Source: Halocaridina rubra
Lineage: Eukaryota > Arthropoda > Malacostraca > Decapoda > Atyidae
Assembly (NCBI GenBank): GCA_037179515.1
Contig: JAXCGZ010005729.1
Location: 21,001-85,000 of the forward strand
DNA length: 64,000 nt
Direction of reading: 5' to 3'
A program made the position numbers and the translations under genes. The notes beneath the pieces were generated by a model that saw nothing but the letters and a program-made list of their open reading frames with translations, was not told the DNA's origin and ran no database searches. Below, one piece after another: positions 34,799 to 47,461 of the stretch. Each line of letters begins with the position of its first letter. Position 1 is the first letter of the stretch.

Positions 34799-36500
34799 TT
34801 AGCAGGACAGAGTTTTAAATGCATTTTTTTACTGGAAATGATGAATTATTATATATTCGTGTTCCATAACTAGGTTACAACATTTGAAAATTATATTGAC
34901 ATCCATTCTGTGACCTTTCCAGTTGGTAGTTTAACCATGTTTCATAGTGGAAACATTCCAAAAACAGGTGTATTATCCTTACTGTTCTGTAGAGAAGCAC
35001 TTTTATGTGTATGAAATAGTAGTCCAATAGCATTATGAGTATAGTGCAACAGCAATACCAAATATATTGTTGCTATTGCAAATCCATGTGTATTATCTTT
35101 CACTGTAAATCGTCTTGCCATTTACAGCTCTGAGCACTGTATATGGTATAGTTATCCATAGGTGTGAGTGGGCATATAAACACCGTTCCTCCTGTTTGTA
35201 AACAAAGTTTTAATTACTCGTGGATCGACGTTTACTTTACAGATTTTCGTTTAAGGAAGCAGCTAGTTATGATATGCATTTAGAGCTTACTATATGAGGT
35301 TTGTGAATAATCGTAATCAGAAAGAGGAGGAAAAATTTAAATTAGGAGAGGTTATTATGGTAGTCTCTTAGCTCTTGGTAGGTACGTATGCAACTGCCTG
35401 CGAAACATGGAATACTGCATTGGAATTTTATGTTTCTAACAGAGATATATAGAACTATAGGTTGTCTGTTTTTATACATGAAAGCCAGCTTTTACACCAA
35501 AGGAAATATTATAATAGGTTTCATTTTGAATTAGCATTCACTGGTCATTTACTTCCCCAGCTTTATATATGTTCTATTAATATTTGGTGACACGTAAGTG
35601 TAACGTTTTATATAGTATTATTAGAAATTTAAGTTTACGCCTGTAGTGAAAAGCTCAAATCGTAGTGACAAATAACTAAACCTGCTCTCTGGTATTTTTT
35701 TTCCAGAAATCTTATTCATATCTTACCGGAGTCAGAGTACTGGAATACTAAAATGGAAAAGTGTCTTAGCAGTTTAATGTTAGTTCATAGACTAAATGTA
35801 GTGTAGACTCAGAATGAAATAATTCACAATTTTGGCTGTGCATATTAAGAGGTTGGTGTGTGTGCCTGCATCGTTCTCTATTTTACGAGTGTCGTATCCG
35901 TAAGTTAAAATGCACGACAATTACAGCTGATGAGAATTTTCTAGACTTAATACTGTTACCAGTATTTTGTAATTATTATTGCAGTTTTGAGATTTCTGTT
36001 GTATTTATTATCTCAGTTGTGAGACTTCTGTTAAAGTGACTACTTGTATGTTTTCATGTAATTTTAATGTTAATCTAATAATTGAAATAGACAACTTTTA
36101 CCACATTTTATCTTTTGTGCAGTAATGCATTGGTTCAGAACAACTGTTATTTTCCATTAGCTAGATAGTTTTAGGAGCTTGAAATTAGTATTATAAATTA
36201 TATGGTCATCCCAACACAAGTTATTTCTGTGTGTGTATTTTATCAGAAAATGAGATCAGTGGCACCAGTGTATTGTGTGTATGGTTACATAATTTCCAGT
36301 AGCTAAACTTAATTTTAAGCATATGATATTTTTGCATTATAAAACCATTTACAGTAAGAGAAAGATTTAATTTTATTTTTGTGTAATATGTGGTGCATGA
36401 CGAGTAGAATTATATTCTCTGTCTACATTTATCATGATGGTTTACATTAATACTTGTGTGATGTGTATGTCATGGTTTTCAGGATCTTTATGTTGAGTGA
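34799..36500 (+). other. Probable TEX2 3' UTR and downstream sequence
   Basis: This 1.7 kb follows the stop codon, is T-rich and lacks recognisable repeats, as for a long 3' UTR. No canonical AATAAA is seen until 37466 and 37650, beyond a MITE and a TA array, so the 3' end is not assigned. Confidence 0.4.
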
Positions 36501-36524
36501 GTAATGTTGCTTTTGATTCTATAG

Positions 36525-36745
36525 ATCTTGTAAAGAGGAGTAACCCTAGGGTGCTCCAGAGTTGTTCAGATTTACAAGTCAGATCACCTAACCTAATCAA
36601 ATCTAACAATTTACGGGGTTATATAACTTTACATGAGTCCTGGAGGATACCTAACCTAACTTTATCTAATCTTATCTAACAAGTACTAGGTTAGTCAACT
36701 TTACTTGGAGTTCTTGGGGTTATTCATTTGTACAAAATCCGATGC
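36525..36745. mobile_element. MITE, family GGATCTTGTAAAG, copy
   Basis: Begins GATCTTGTAAAGAGGAGTAA and ends GGGTTATTCATTTGTACAAAATCCGATG, imperfectly inverted. The interior CCTAACCTAATCAAATCTAA is shared with 40378-40497. Confidence 0.65.
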
Positions 36746-36761
36746 TGCACTAGTTCTGTAA

Positions 36762-36901
<140 letters not shown>

Positions 36902-37832
36902 ATCTGAAAGCTTTGAATATGTAATTCTTTTGGATACTTTTACATCTCCTGTGGTTCTATAAGTTATATGAGGATAAAATGCTTGTATGCTGTAGCTATG
37001 CCTCAACAAATGTCATATTTTCTATATGAGTATTATGTCCAAGCTCTTTGTTCCTAAGTTGTATGGAGTCAGAAGTGAATCAAACGCTCATCTAAGTGAA
37101 GACATCTCCCAATTTCCCAAAAAAGTATGCATTCTTGGATTTTTCATATACTAGCAGTCTTCCTCTTGTCTAGAGTGAAGATATCTCGCATTTTCCCCAT
37201 GAAATGTATCTCTTTCTTGTGTTTGTTATATAAAAGCTATCCTCATGTCTATGTTTCCTCTCGTCTAGGATGAAGACATCTCCCACTTTTCCATAATTTG
37301 TGTTTTAGTTACTCTACTTGAACAAAGATTGGTTATATAGGAAACTGAAAATGTCTAGTGCTGAGACTTTCTTCAAATCCTTAGAAACTGTTTTCAGAGC
37401 AAGTGGTCTGTCTGGCCTCAGTATTTCAGAAATTCTAAAACATAATATGTGGGCGTATTACTCATAATAAATACACCCAGAGCTTCAGTTGTTGGATGGG
37501 CCAAAAGTCTCAGTTGTTAGATTCTCTTTATTGAAGTATAATTAAGAAAATGTAATGTATACAGTTCCCCATGTTGCATAGGTATTAAAGAGCAGTGATC
37601 ATCAGGATAGGCCTCAGCGAGGTAATTCCTCACCCAGCAGGGTGTAGAAAATAAATTAAAACCTGTGACTTTGGCCCATGCTGTTATATTTGTTGCAGCA
37701 TAAGACCTGGAGTTTACATCGAGATGACGTTGGCAGATACAGTACTTATACTTCTCAACTAGATTTCAAAAGTGAGTGATCATACCTTGACCAAAGATAG
37801 TAGTGATTATCTATAGTATGATACTGCTTGGG

Positions 37833-38020
37833 GACCGCTGTGGAGCAGTGGTTAGAGTGCTCGACTTGGGAAGTTTACCCAAGTTCACACCCGCCACTGG
37901 GCTTTAGATAGGGTATCCAGCTTTATTTCCTCAGCTCCAACCTGTCTGTGTTCACCTCATGTCGATTGGGGATTAATCATGACATAAAATGGCTAGCAAC
38001 ATGGTATGGTGCTGCTTGCT
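37833..38020 (+). mobile_element. SINE family A, most complete copy
   Basis: Full layout in + orientation. The head GTGGAGCAGTGGTTAGAGTG (A box) is followed by a weak B box region, a body with GGTATCCAGC and CCTCAGCTCCAACCTGTCTG, and a tail GGGGATTAATCATGACATAA. It is a useful reference for the other copies. Confidence 0.8.
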
Positions 38021-38519
38021 CCTTGTTTGTAAACCTACTTGTGTACGAATCTTTTATTAACATTATGATAGTAAAAGTTAGATAAGCTTGTAGGACACTA
38101 ACCAATACATAGACTAGTGATACCCAGTGCTTGAAAATATCCGCATTGTTTTGGGGAAAGAATTTTCATATAAAGAGTTCAAGAGATTATAAAATTCCTT
38201 GCAAAGTTTTTTTATATACCAGAACATAGTAAAGTGAAATATTGTGTGATTCATCAATAATTTGGGTAATCACGGAATCCTTATTGGAACTTAGAATTTC
38301 TTAAGAACTTGCTAGACATGAAATAAAATTTGAATGTCTGGGTGCTAAGCTTTCGGTTCAGTTTCTGTTTGTGTATTATTAGGTAGCACAGACACTATGA
38401 ATACTTCCCATACATCATATGCATATCACATATTCTTGACTACTAGGTGCTGACTGTATTTTGCATTAACCTACATTTAATCAGGTTTTGAGCAATGAGA
38501 AAATACTAATATTTACAAA

Positions 38520-38740
38520 TGCCACAATCTCCCTTGTAAGGGGGATGGCTGAGTCCGAGCACATACATTCATCAGAAGCTATTACTGTAAACCTAATCGG
38601 TGCTCTTAGTTCCTTGGGGGGTAGTGGGTTGCCACAATGAGCCAAGAGTGGTCGAGGTATATTAGCTTCTGGTGAATGTGTACTTTGACTTAGCCACCCC
38701 CTTGTGAAACACAGGTTGTGTTACTGCGATTATGGCAATG
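38520..38740. repeat. Foldback repeat B, reference copy
   Basis: The left arm CTCCCTTGTAAGGGGGATGGCTGAG..CATTCATCAGAAGCTA is inverted at the right as TAGCTTCTGGTGAATGTGTAC..TAGCCACCCCCTTGTGAAA. Arms are about 65 bp around a centre with TTCCTTGGGGGG. Likely a foldback MITE. Confidence 0.65.
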
Positions 38741-40377
38741 CAATGACCATTTCATCACATTCCTGACCATACAGCAGGTGATAATATAACCTCTTTTTGT
38801 TCCCTTTGACCTCTGTATGTCATGTTTATGCTTTGACCCCTTAGTAGTTATAATTACCATTGCACTTTTGTATTTTCATGCAGCATCAGAATTCTTTATT
38901 GGCACTCACCCATATGCATCATGAAAAAGTGACAACAGTCCTAATCTCTCTCTCTCTCTTTTTTTTTTTTTTTCCGCCCGCGCGCCTGGGCCCAAGAAGG
39001 GCAAAGAGGAAAAGCTTACAGATGACAAAAATAAGGTGGAAGATGAGAATATTTAGTAGTGTGGGAGATTCATTTGAACTACAAATGACAAACTTCACAA
39101 ACGCATAGCAGAAAAAGAATAAAAAAAGAATTACTGTGTATGTGAGGCTTACCGTCACTTACCCTACAACCAACTCCATACAATGTTACTCGAGATAAAT
39201 GAATAAATATATGCATTCTTCACAGCAGGTTAACATCATAAGACTGAAAGTAGTATTAAGTTACTCGATACATCATTCCACTTTTCTAGGTTTAGATACC
39301 TAGAACTTGAAAATGATTACAGATTTATAGTTTTTAATATATACTGAAGATGTAATTTACTAACTCTCCCAATACCAGTAATTTTTTTAACATCCACGGT
39401 ATTAGATGGAAATAGGGGAAGTAATAGAGCATAAAAGAGATTATAATGTCCATTTGTAGTTGACCCCCTTTCATCTGGACAACCCATTTTAATTGCATCA
39501 GTATTCAGACCTTTTTTTTTCTAAATTAATTGTTGGTATATGGCTGCATATATTTGTAAAAGTGATTATGTAGTTTTGTCATAATTGATAACGAGTATAT
39601 CTTTTAGGTTTATGTAAATAAGTTTGTTGACTTTTTTTGACTATGTTTTGAGACCAATTATTTATTAGCTTGTAAGGAAGTATAAAAAAGTTTTGGTTTT
39701 TAAGCTATACACTAAATCTGCCTAATATAAAATAGTGTTTTTTAAGTTATCTAGAGTCTGCTTAAGTCTGTTGTTCACTTTTTCCCTGTGTTATGAAGAT
39801 ATGTACCTCAGTTGTGATGATAAATTAACCAAATTTGCTTTATTAATACTTTGCAACTTTAGTTTTACTTGTAATATAAAATATGTCTTATGGTAATACA
39901 ACTTCCCGTAAATGTGGGTTTGCCCAACACCAAGGCCATCTCTAATTTGTGTCAGAGCCTGGAGAGCCAAAACTGCTTTTAACAAATTTTGAGCATCTTC
40001 AAGAGGTACTGACTGGTTATTTGTCGCAATGAGATACCCACATAAAAATGGGAGTGTCAGATGGTTCCCCTGTAAGATGTTGTCCATCTCAAAGGAGCAT
40101 TGACTGGATATTGTCATGACAAAACGCCCACATGTGAACATGAGTATCGGATGAAAATGAATTGAGAAACGGGACAAGCAGCACTGAAAAGAGGTTTCGA
40201 AACTACCAATGACTTCCTAGTCAGTGGTATTGTCTTTAATTCTGAACTTAGACTAAGTGGAAATGAGGCTTCCCTTTTGGGATTACTGTTATGTTCGTTT
40301 TCATATTTTGTTTAATAGAAACGTTTTTCTTCTTTCAATATGTATACTGTTCATGTATTACATGTGAGCAGATGTGA
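38741..40377. other. Noncoding, little structure
   Basis: A short (CT)n/(T)n tract lies at 38945-38972. Near 39995-40150 a block (GACTGG.TATT.TC..ATGA..CCCACAT) occurs twice about 85 bp apart. The 128-codon minus frame there has no family features. Confidence 0.4.
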
Positions 40378-40497
40378 TGGATCTTGTAAAGAAGAGTAAC
40401 TCCTCTAGGATGCTTTAAACTAACCTATCCAAACCTAACAAATTACAGGGTTCTTGAACGTTTCATGGGAATCTGGGGTGACTCTTTACAAGATCCG
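40378..40497. mobile_element. MITE with terminal inverted repeats, reference copy
   Basis: 120 bp beginning GGATCTTGTAAAGAAGAGTA and ending GACTCTTTACAAGATCC, nearly perfect inverted ends. No coding capacity. Confidence 0.75.
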
Positions 40498-40739
40498 ATG
40501 TAATTATTGTAATATGATAACACACTCTCTAATTCAGATCTTGTAAAGTAGAATTGCTAAAAGTTATGTGGCTAGACTTCTTTTACTTAGAAACTGATAT
40601 ATTTTGGTACTAGGCATTGAAGTTTCAATGCCTTCTACGTAAATCTTGATGACGCTTATAGGACTTGATAGGGATTAAATACATTGTTTGGAGAAAATCG
40701 TGTAATAGTAATGATAATTAAATTTTTGAATTAGAAACT

Positions 40740-41065
40740 TTTGTTATATATGTAGTTTATTGCACAGGATTAGCGACTGGGGCTGGTAATATTCTGGCCA
40801 TAGGGTCAATCCTAGCCCAGGGTTGGATTAGCTTTTGATGTCTCATTTTGTTACCTATTAAATTAAGCGAGTAATTTGGGAGTTCAGTGATTTTTTATAT
40901 GTCTTTCAAATTATTCAGCCATTGCCTGGAGATCACTTATTCCACGTGACTAGAGAAGGGGCTTGGGCCCCGAATATATGGTACTTATATACAGTAGTCA
41001 AACTCTAGTGTTATCACTGTCCCTTGCCTCTGCCTTTCATTAGAAACTTGTAATCTTTAGGAGGG
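40740..41065 (-). repeat. Repeat family C copy, reversed
   Basis: CCTGGAGATCACTTATTCCACGTG, CTTGCCTCTGCCTTTCATTAG and a tRNA-like head remnant near CCTAGCCCAGGGTTGGATTA match 53150-53450 in reverse. Confidence 0.6.
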
Positions 41066-42065
41066 AATACAATAATAATAACACTTGAGTTAAATGCTTT
41101 GCAGTAGTAAATTATGATCGTGATCGATTATAGATACAAATTGCTTTTAGCAGTAGTCATCTGCCATCTCTCAGGTAAACTTTTAAAAAAATCAATTTCA
41201 GTATTGTAAAGTAAAAATCAACTAAAATTATATCGCTATTCTGGGTATGTTTTAGATTTACTGCCTAATTATTTTGCTTATATTCCTTGTCACTTATTTT
41301 GCAGTAATGTTTTCTCTTCACTGATTAATTTATCATTCTGCCGTGAAGCTATATGAGATTTAAATGCAATTTGGTTTACTTTTTGTTTGTTTTTTTATAA
41401 GGTACTAGGGTATAGGTATGTTGATGGAGGAGAGATATTACTTTTCTTGTGTGTCTTGAAACCTAACTTAAAGGGATGGGTTGGGGAAAGGACTGGGAAG
41501 AGCTGATGCAACGGGTATTTTGATAAGCCTTAGTCCCTCCCAAAATATAATTTCAGTGAGAAATGACATTGCGTTAGGAAAAGGATAGATTGACTCAAAA
41601 TTATTTTTTGTAATGGTTCCTCCAAATTGAAATGCCATAATTTTCGTATCCCCAACAGGTAATGCGTGATTTGAGTTTTATAAGGGTAACTGAGATATTT
41701 TTGCAGTGGCAATTAGTTGGTCAACGTAGCTAATCTTCCTATGCAATGAATTATATAAAGGAAATAACTATAGCCACTTTATATGAAACTTCTTGCTAGA
41801 AATTTATTATGAAAGTCGTTTGGTCAAATGAATACCAATATAACTGCAATATGTTCTGTGGCTACTTTTAAATTTCACCAGGAAGTTCCCTGTATAGTAT
41901 TCCATGAATTTTTTGTTTTATTCCACCAGACATGAATTTTTTAATGTTAGATATAAGGTCGTTTGGATGTAAGAACTACTGCCCAAGATTTTTATATGTT
42001 TAAAAACGTTTATTTTCCAATTTGCTGTGCTCTTTTTCTTGACTTACTTTTACTGAACTCTTATA
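41066..42065. other. Noncoding, no feature recognised
   Basis: AT-rich with no frame above 60 codons and no repeat of the families described here. Confidence 0.45.
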
Positions 42066-42069
42066 TTGT

Positions 42070-42185
42070 TGCTTGCCTTTTTGTATCACTATTTATCCCA
42101 TTCGGATAGGGATGGACACAGACAAGTTGAAGCCGGGGAATTAAGACGGATGCCCTTCCTAACATCCGAAGGTGGTATAGAAAAT
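42070..42185 (-). mobile_element. SINE family A copy
   Basis: Minus copy with GTATCACTATTTATCC, GGGGAATTAAGACGGATGCC and CTTCCTAACATCC. Confidence 0.75.
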
Positions 42186-42424
42186 GTGTTTTTCACTTTT
42201 GGTGAACTTTGTACGGCATAAATATTACAACAGATTAAAAAGTCAAGTACCAAAAGTATCGTATAGAGGTGTGAAGCTTGTTTAATAAGAACATTTAATA
42301 ACTGCTTCCAGAACTAGCTTTACATAATGCATTTGCTATTGGAGTCTTTTGCAGATATTCTGGAAAGAATGGAAGGGTGTGTCCAAACCTGGGTTGTTTC
42401 CTTACAACTATTACACACCGTTTT

Positions 42425-42575
42425 ATATGTTGCCATTAATCACCATTTGAATAGAAGTGGGCACAGACATGTTGGAGCTGAGGGATTAAGGGTGGATAGC
42501 CTTTCTATTGCCCGTGATGTGCTCGAACTCAGACAGTTCTCCAGTCGCACACACTATCACCGATTTGCTGTGATT
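42425..42575 (-). mobile_element. SINE family A copy
   Basis: Minus copy with TGTTGCCATTAATCACCATT and ATGTTGGAGCTGAGGGATTA. Confidence 0.7.
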
Positions 42576-42684
42576 GCAGACTGCATTTTTATGAATATTA
42601 TTTAATTTTGAATTAAAAAACCAGTACTGAAATTTCATATTAATGCGTTAATTACACTTATAAATTCTTGTTGAAGTTGTTTTT

Positions 42685-42835
42685 TGTCATTTAGTGTGTA
42701 ACTATTAGCCCCCATTCTATGGAGATGGACACAGACAGATTGGAGCTAGGGCATTAAAGCTTGATGTCCTTCATGATGCTCCGTGGTGGGCTCAAATACA
42801 TTCTGAGTTGAGTGTGCTAACCACTGTGCTTAAGG
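42685..42835 (-). mobile_element. SINE family A copy
   Basis: Minus copy with GATTGGAGCTAGGGCATTAA and a head ending GTGTGCTAACCACTGTGC. Confidence 0.75.
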
Positions 42836-43077
42836 TGTACCTCGCAAACAGAATGCAGCACTGATGGTTTAGCTACTGAGTTTAACCTAATAAATGTCTA
42901 TTTACAAGTATCAGATCTGCTGTAAGCTAATATATAGCTATACATGAGGAAACTATTTTTTTGAAGGAAGGTAGATGGTTATTTGTATATTTATCTACAC
43001 ATTAGGTTTTGGTCATAAGTATCATGAACTTTTGCCCAGTTAAATTATCTCCTGTTACTGATTTTCTATATCGAAGG

Positions 43078-43245
43078 GGGCTACGGTTGCACAGTAGTAG
43101 ATCATGTGTGGTGATGATGACTAACTCATGTTCACTCCCTTTGTGGGGCTTTTGAAAAGGCTTCCAGCCTAATACCCCAGCTCCAACCTGTCTGTGTCCA
43201 CCCCAAGTCGAATGGTGACTACTAGTGACATGTAAAATTGCAAAC
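43078..43245 (+). mobile_element. SINE family A copy
   Basis: Plus copy with CACAGTAGTAGATCATG head, CCCCAGCTCCAACCTGTCTG and TGGTGACTACTAGTGACATG. Confidence 0.75.
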
Positions 43246-43540
43246 AACAATAATATTGTTTAATACTTGCAAAACTTGGCATGCTCTTTTCTGGGTATCA
43301 CTTGCATTTTCTTCTTACTTTAGGGACCATTGTTATTATTGCCTAATTTTTAAACTGCTATTGTAAAAAAATTCAATATCTTAATGCATTTTCTAGATGA
43401 ACAATTATATTTTCAAGCATCTGTCAATATTTTCATTCATTTTTTTTTTTTTATCACCATAAAACTTTGCATTAATCATATGACGAAGAGATTGTTAAGA
43501 AAATTGTGTAATTCTTCAATAATGGAAGGGTTTTTATGTG

Positions 43541-43542
<2 letters not shown>

Positions 43543-43626
<84 letters not shown>
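43543..43626. repeat. (TA)n array
   Basis: AT run at the left of a TIR MITE. Confidence 0.96.
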
Positions 43627-43635
<9 letters not shown>

Positions 43636-43637
43636 GA

Positions 43638-43927
43638 AGCTCCCCTACTTATGAACAACTTCGTTACCAACATTCACAGCTACGAACACAAACCTACCCA
43701 TGTATTAATGTATGTATTGCTGTGCTGTACTGTATTATTACATTATTATTACTGTATTAAAACTGTATACTTTATGTTTTGTATAATTATTAAGTGTCTT
43801 TAGCCTAAGTACTGTACAGTACTGTATATGTATGTGTTGTACAGTATTCTTTTTTACCTAAACACAACTTATGAACAATTCTAATTACGAACAGACTTTT
43901 GGAACCTAACTTGTTTGTAAGTTGAGG
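43638..43927. mobile_element. Tc1/mariner-type MITE between two TA arrays
   Basis: Left end CTCCCCTACTTATGAACAAC, right end ending AACTTGTTTGTAAGTTGAGGAG, which inverts to CTCCTCAACTTACAAACAAG. The size of 290 bp with no coding capacity and TA-rich flanks on both sides suggest a TA-targeting Tigger/mariner MITE. Confidence 0.65.
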
Positions 43928-43928
43928 A

Positions 43929-44024
<96 letters not shown>

Positions 44025-44044
44025 TATATATATATTATATATAT
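43929..44044. repeat. (TA)n array, interrupted
   Basis: AT run with several TATTATA breaks. Confidence 0.95.
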
Positions 44045-44049
44045 AGAAA

Positions 44050-44925
44050 TGACCACCAGCAAGTAAATCCTTATTTAATCTCTGAATACAGATATTTGCA
44101 TATGAAAATATGCAATGCATTTTCAGTTTTATAGTCCTGAAATAATAAAAATGTCTTTTCCGTTAGACAGTAGTGCTAACGTGGATCATGCTAAAATGTT
44201 GATTTAAAAATCACAGATGGATTTGTAAAAATGGGATTGTAAGGTAAACAATCCCTACACTGATTGGAACATTTTGACTTATTTGAATCACTCTATCCAC
44301 CCATAATGTGAATGCTTAGATTGGATGTCTGATTTTGGTTAATGAACACCTGTACAAAATTATTGTTGTGTATCTCTTAGAAATATCTGTTAACTTACTG
44401 TTTGTGCTGCTCAAATCTGAATTGTGGTGACTATTGTAGTCATAATCTGAAATTATAATAATTTAAAATGACAAACATATAAGATTGTACTAATTTAGAG
44501 AGATGTATTTAGAGGATAAAGAGAAAATATGTTAGGAGGAGATATCATGATTTCAGCACATACTTAGCATTGATTTTAGTAAACTAGGATCATACTACAT
44601 CGATAGTTAAGCAATTTAAAGTTTGAATTGCTCAATCATATTGTGACGGGCCAAGTTCAGTCGACCAGTCAAAATATCAAATAGCATTTATCAGTTTCCA
44701 TTGTGAGCCTTGCAAATCACAATATGTATTTGTACAGCCATGCTTTGACATGGGAAAGTTAAGTGACCAGTCAAATATCAAACGGTTTTTAATGTAATTT
44801 AGTATTGCAAAGCGATCCTCCATTGTTAGTTTTATAATCAGATTTTGAATGGCTTAATCGTGTTTTGTTAGGGCCTGTTAACAACCAATCTGATATCAAC
44901 GTTCATGTAATAAAATGCCCACATA
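44050..44925. other. Noncoding; diverged tandem of about 120 bp
   Basis: Blocks with CAGTCAAATATCAAA and GACCAGTCAAAATATCAAAT recur near 44660 and 44770 and, more weakly, near 44885. No coding frame. Confidence 0.4.
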
Positions 44926-44929
44926 TCCT

Positions 44930-45080
44930 GTGGGTTACCCTAACAGGGTGGTGGAAGGGGGAATTGTGGCAGCCCTTTATCCCCAAAGAACTAATAGTAG
45001 TGATCGAGGTATATAAGCTTCTGATGAATGTGTTTTGATATGACCATCTCTTTACAAAGGGGAATTGCAGTTGTACATGT
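44930..45080 (+). repeat. Foldback repeat B copy
   Basis: GCAGCCCTTTATCCCCAAAG, TCGAGGTATATAAGCTTCTG and CATCTCTTTACAAAGGGG match family B. Confidence 0.55.
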
Positions 45081-45360
45081 ATACATATATATTTGTGTAT
45101 TTAATAAGATTTACTTCCTTTTTAATACAACAAAACTGCCAGTAAGTGTGCGATAAATTTGTACGTTGCTATATTGAACTTAATCATGGGAACCCAACTT
45201 AAAACTTAAAATAGACAAGGTTACTTCAAACCTGATAATTTACCTATGCTTAATTATCCCATCTGTTATAAGTTAACTTGAAATACTCGGTTTTATTTGA
45301 TTATTAATCTATAATATTTTAACATTGCCATTCACAGTAAAGTATTTGTATTTATATATT
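45081..45360. other. Noncoding, no feature recognised
   Basis: AT-rich, no frame and no family match. Confidence 0.4.
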
Positions 45361-45450
45361 ACGGATCTCGTAAGGAAGAGTAACCCCAGGGTGCTTTGAG
45401 GTTATATTTCCAAGGCAGCTCACCTCACCCAATCAAATTTGTTCCTCTTT
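45361..45450. mobile_element. MITE GGATCTTGTAAAG family, left half
   Basis: GGATCTCGTAAGGAAGAGTAA with CCCCAGGGTGCTTTG matches the left side of 40378 and 36525. No right end is seen. Confidence 0.55.
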
Positions 45451-45624
45451 ACTAAAAATGTACTTGAGCTTAATAACCATCAAACGATTTTTTCTACTTA
45501 TTCATATTTAGTGTTGCTCTAGAAAACTTGTTTCTTTAATAAAGTAGTTTTTTTATTTATATAATTTCTATCACTGCGTACGATTATAACAACTTATATT
45601 AATATATATATTTTTTTATTTGTT

Positions 45625-45912
45625 CTATGTCAGTCTTAGGCCTATTAAGGTTAATAACCTTAGACTTTATTAAAGTTGATAAACTAATTGTACCTCATGA
45701 AGGGTAATATGCTTCTTGGGTCATATTAAGCTTGATAACCCTCTTAGGCCTTCTCAAGGTTGATAACCTTAAGCCTTTTTATGGTGGATAACCTTCTTAG
45801 GCCCTATTAAGGTTGATAACCACCTCAGGCCTTAAGGTTGATATCTCTCTTAGGCCTTATTAACGCTGATTACCTTCTTAAGCCTTTATAAGGTTAATAA
45901 CCTTCTTACTAA
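45625..45912 (+). repeat. Minisatellite, about 28-30 bp period
   Basis: Nine to ten diverged units of CTTAGGCCTTATTAAGGTTG plus ATAACCTT. The unit is partly palindromic (CCTTATTAAGG). Confidence 0.8.
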
Positions 45913-47027
45913 CCAGGCACATGCTGGGATTTCCAAAGTAAAAACCTAAAGCAGAGCGAGCTACGGAACTTAATATTGTTTATTTGTAACTCAATGCCTT
46001 TTCTAATCTGCCGCAGTTGTAAACCAACTACTCCCTCTCTCTCTCTCTCTCTCTGTTCACTTCCTTGTTTTTAAGTTTTTCTTTTCCTGTGGTTAATGAA
46101 GCACTGATGTACCTTAATGTACCTTTTCTTATCATTTAACTTTTTTGTATCATGTCCTTATATCCTCCAAGCTAAACAGAACTGTTTATCCAGTCTCGGA
46201 TCCCCAGATCCAACCTCCCTGGGTCCATCCCTATTAGAAAGGATGCCGCAAACGGAACCCAACATGATTGTTGCTTTCTTGTCCACACTTATTGTTCAGA
46301 ATGTAAATGGAATTGTTTTATTATTATTATTAATACTGTATTATTATTATTGTTTTTATTTTTAGCCAAGCAACAATCTTTGTGGAAAAAGTTAATAATC
46401 TAAACCTGATGGCTCCAGCATGGGAAGCAATTTAATGAGGAAAAGGAAAGAGAAAATAGAAAAAAAAATTAAATAATATAAAATGGTACAAGCATTATTA
46501 TGATAGACTCCTTAGAATGTATCTTGATTGTCCTCTCTTTACAGCTACTTTGTGAAGATTATCTTCTTTTCATTCTAGAAAAATAGCATGATTTCTTCTG
46601 TCTCTTGAGCTTCATTTTCTCTGTGATACTTTCTCAGTCCAGAATGAATGAAGAAGTGCATGAATGGTTTGTAATTTGTACTATATATATTTTTTTCGCC
46701 TTTGTAATTTTATATACTACGCTGCAATGATTGGTTAAGCGTCTATATTTTTTCTATCTGGAAAGTCTGTAGATATTCATCTTTTTATTGCATGTTTGGA
46801 GAAATATAGGATAATGTTTAAGTCATGTAAATATTGTGGAAATATGATGAAATTGATGACTATGTGTAACTGTCTATAGTGGTTAGCAGTTATAAGTATA
46901 TATCACACAAATTAAGACTCTCTTTTATTCACATTCCTAACCTCTTAATTTTGTTGTATACTTTTTTTTATGTATTGTTTGTTCATAGACTGATATTACA
47001 ATTTTTAAAAATAGTAAAGATTTTTAG
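45913..47027. other. Noncoding, no feature recognised
   Basis: A short (CT)n lies at 46030-46053. The 82-codon frame at 46117 has no recognisable domain and no supporting splice sites. Confidence 0.4.
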
Positions 47028-47200
47028 GGATACTGCAGTAGTGTAGTGGTTAGAATCCTCGACTTTGGAAGTGACAGACTTGTAATCGAGCCCTCCACAG
47101 GGAGTTAGGAAGAGCATCCAGCCTTAAGTCCTCATCTCCAAAATGTCTGTGTCCACCTCTATAACGGAAATTAAAAGGGACACATAACACCTAAAAAAAT
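47028..47200 (+). mobile_element. SINE family A copy
   Basis: Plus copy: GTAGTGTAGTGGTTAGAATC (A box), TTGTAATCGAGCCC, TTAGGAAGAGCATCCAGCC and AAAAGGGACACATAA. Confidence 0.8.
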
Positions 47201-47337
47201 TTATGTAGCGATTTTTAGGGAAGCAAAATGGATAATCAGAAGAAATGATAGTACATAGCATGACCGTGTCATATATGTTCAAACGGTGAAATAAGTGAAA
47301 ATAAGAAATGCATAAAATACTTTCAGTAAAACCAGTT

Positions 47338-47460
47338 GATGCCAATGTAGCTCAGAGATAAAGTGCACGAGTTGAGAAGCAACTGCCATGGGTTCTATCC
47401 TACCAGCTTCAATATGTTTGTGTCCTCCATATGAATGGGAACTAACTGTGGCACATAATT
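47338..47460 (+). mobile_element. SINE family A copy
   Basis: Plus copy: CAATGTAGCTCAGAGATAAA, GGTTCTATCC and GGGAACTAACTGTGGCACAT. Confidence 0.65.
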
Positions 47461-47461
47461 T

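Noticed and set aside
39791..40177. 128-residue minus-strand frame
   Set aside because: It spans a short internal repeat, has no family motif, and its composition is like random AT-rich sequence.
46117..46365. 82-residue frame that might be an exon of another gene
   Set aside because: There is a possible acceptor (TCCTCCAAG) but no strong donor, no recognisable domain and no neighbouring exon in phase.
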